Positions 5,149 to 6,016 of a stretch of DNA of 6,016 bases are shown here, piece after piece. The position numbers were made by a program, and so were the translations under genes. The first letter of the stretch is position 1, and each line of letters begins with the position of its first letter. The notes beneath the pieces are model-generated. The model was not told the DNA's origin and searched no databases. It saw only the letters and a program-made list of their open reading frames with translations. The stretch comes from Planctomycetota bacterium (lineage in GTDB: Bacteria > Planctomycetota > Planctomycetia > Pirellulales > Pirellulaceae), in assembly GCA_026692885.1 (NCBI GenBank), contig JAPLNJ010000154.1, forward strand, positions 1 through 6,016. Direction: 5' to 3'.

Positions 5149-5226
5149 GTAGCATGGCTCTCCAGAGCCGTGCAGATTCTCTCGGCATTTCGGGATGAAC
5201 TGCACAGCTCTGGAGAGCCATGCTAC
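5149..5226. repeat. 27-bp inverted repeat with 24-nt loop
   Basis: The left arm 5149-5175 (begins GTAGCATGGCTCTCCAGAGC) is complementary to the right arm 5200-5226 with one mismatch in 27; the outer 20 bp are perfect. The loop is 5176-5199. Each arm is itself partly palindromic (GGCTCT-CC-AGAGCC). It lies between the DUF2887 stop and leader copy B, in the slot occupied by the hairpin cluster in the other cassette copy. It could act as a bidirectional terminator or be a MITE-like insertion; no T-run follows, so the terminator role is uncertain. Confidence 0.85.
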
Positions 5227-5281
5227 GAAGTATCTCAGCCTCGGAGCGTGGGGACTGCCTACCGTCAAATATCGCAGACGC

Positions 5282-5482
5282 CAGATTGTTGTTGTTGTGG
5301 GGTGGACTTGCTAGAATCCAGCCCACGACGGCGAGAGGTTTTGGTGCGCGGTCGGTCCATTTCGTCTGGGGCTGGGAAACTCACTGCCGAGTACGCACCC
5401 CCCCCCCACCTGCGCTGAGCAGACCTTTCGCACCAGCCGTTGGTTGGACGCGGGCAGTGACACCTGGTCCTGACAGTGTCGG
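5282..5482 (+). repeat. Promoter-leader repeat, copy B (201 bp)
   Basis: Direct repeat of 3950-4150. Differences include one extra TTG triplet at 5286-5297, a C10 run at 5398-5407 where copy A has a mixed sequence, and scattered transitions. It ends 11 bp before the surface-protein ATG, and its last bases overlap that gene's ribosome binding site (GGAAGG 5482-5487). The same leader thus precedes two unrelated genes. Confidence 0.85.
5289..5317 (+). promoter_or_regulatory. Promoter of the surface-protein gene (leader copy B)
   Basis: TTGTTG (5289-5294), 17-bp spacer, TAGAAT (5312-5317), identical in boxes and spacing to copy A. The extra upstream TTG allows the -35 to stay in register despite the indel. 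Confidence 0.6.
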
Positions 5483-5487
5483 GAAGG
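5482..5487 (+). promoter_or_regulatory. Ribosome binding site of the surface-protein gene
   Basis: GGAAGG, six bases before the ATG at 5494. It supports this start and the Arg/Lys-rich N-terminus. Confidence 0.55.
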
Positions 5488-5493
5488 TGTGTC

Positions 5494-6016
5494 ATGCTGT
5501 ATCCGCGATCCCGCCCGAGCAACTCTCAGCGGTCTCTGAACGCCCGACGCTCTCGTAAACCCAAGCCGCGTCGGCTCTGGATCGAGCCGCTCGAAGATCG
5601 GCGCATGCTCGATGCTGCGACCATCGCCCACTGGCAAGGCGGCTCCGGCAACTGGTCCGATCTGACCCACTGGGACATCGGCGTGGTGCCGAACAACGTC
5701 GGCAGTAAGACCTACTCGGCCATCATCGACCTGCCCGCCAGCGATCCCACAGTCACCGTGGACATGGCGGTGACCATCAGCGGGCTTAGCAACTCGGAAG
5801 TCGTCAACGTTGCTTCGGCCAAGTCGCTGACCGTCTCCGGAATCGTGACCAATACCGGCGATCTCACCGCCGCCGGCGGCACGCTGCGGTTCTCCGGGGC
5901 AACTGTGACGAACGCCGCTCGGACGATTGTCGCGGACGGTGGGATTGTCGAGATCAAGGACAGCACGATCGACGGGGGCGTGTTGCGGGTGCTTCAATGG
6001 GGCCGCGGTCGGATGA
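5494..6016 (+). CDS. Large planctomycete surface/secreted protein, N-terminal part
   Basis: Open from the ATG at 5494 to the window edge (174 codons), so incomplete. Residues 1-29 are strongly basic (RSRKPKPRRLW), followed by IEPLEDRRMLDAA at 30-42. This motif sits near the N-terminus of many very large planctomycete exported proteins (LEPR-XLL-like) and is thought to relate to sorting. Next comes HWQGGSGNWSDLTHW and a Thr/Val/Gly/Asn-rich region (about 70-165, for example NVASAKSLTVSGIVTNTGDL) with the look of a beta-helix or autotransporter-type strand repeat, expected to extend far beyond the window. It probably acts at the cell surface, in adhesion or as a shell component. The last 26 nt coincide with a CRISPR repeat found at 2629 and give the odd residues LQWGRGRM, so the final nine codons may not belong to this gene. 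Confidence 0.8.
   Translation, partial: MLYPRSRPSNSQRSLNARRSRKPKPRRLWIEPLEDRRMLDAATIAHWQGGSGNWSDLTHWDIGVVPNNVGSKTYSAIIDLPASDPTVTVDMAVTISGLSNSEVVNVASAKSLTVSGIVTNTGDLTAAGGTLRFSGATVTNAARTIVADGGIVEIKDSTIDGGVLRVLQWGRGRM
5991..6016 (-). repeat. Partial CRISPR repeat copy at the window end
   Basis: These 26 bases are identical to 2629-2654, the first 26 nt of the 36-nt CRISPR repeat as written on the plus strand. The match starts exactly at the repeat boundary (5990 differs from 2628) and runs to the last base of the window. It is either the edge of another array or a join made at a repeat. Confidence 0.7.

Noticed and set aside
5398..5407. C10 homopolymer as a phase-variation tract
   Set aside because: It lies in the untranslated leader well downstream of the promoter boxes, and could also be a sequencing error; there is no evidence for switching.
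5311..5997. 228-codon minus-strand frame opposite the surface protein
   Set aside because: It runs through the duplicated leader and antisense to the IEPLEDRRML gene; the composition is that of a GC-rich shadow frame.

Overview
The window looks like a GC-rich Planctomycetota chromosome or metagenome fragment. Four things suggest this: a secreted ThuA-like protein; a large surface protein opening with the planctomycete-style 'IEPLEDRRML' motif; a DUF2887-type PD-(D/E)XK protein; and arrays of GC-rich hairpins of the kind scattered through planctomycete intergenic DNA. Both ends are cut: the left end lies inside the ThuA-like gene and the right end inside the surface-protein gene.

Layout. Positions 1-860 (minus) hold the exported ThuA-like protein, with a promoter at 907-935 and a good Shine-Dalgarno. 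Between it and the next gene is a small unassigned minus-strand ORF (973-1107). Positions 1250-1603 encode a single-domain STAS protein and 1949-2275 a single-domain FHA protein, each with its own candidate promoter. Together they look like small regulatory modules (partner-switching and phosphothreonine recognition). Positions 2276-2602 are the frameshifted N-terminal part of an IS1634-like transposase.

The most interesting part is 2603-3532, read on the minus strand. It appears to be the wreck of a CRISPR-Cas locus, probably type I-G (formerly I-U). In order it holds a truncated Csb1/Cas7-like gene (3532-2903), the first 11 codons of cas2 with their ribosome binding site (2738-2706), and a residual CRISPR array with one complete 36-nt repeat, one 36-nt spacer and part of another spacer. 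The cas2 start runs directly into the 3' end of a CRISPR repeat, so a deletion removed the rest of cas2, the leader and the start of the array. The transposase fragment abuts the other end. A second copy of the first 26 nt of the repeat forms the last 26 nt of the window.

Positions 3549-5482 are built from a duplicated cassette. A 201-bp promoter-leader segment occurs at 3950-4150 and 5282-5482, with TTGTTG-N17-TAGAAT in both copies. Between them lies the DUF2887 gene (4207-5040). Its last codons and 3' flank recur at 3552-3630, so an upstream paralogue has probably been lost apart from its tail. Each inter-cassette gap carries different palindromes: eight short hairpins at 3682-3902, and one 27-bp inverted repeat at 5149-5226. 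The second leader feeds the surface protein starting at 5494. The window records repeated rearrangement: CRISPR decay, transposon decay, cassette duplication and palindrome insertion.
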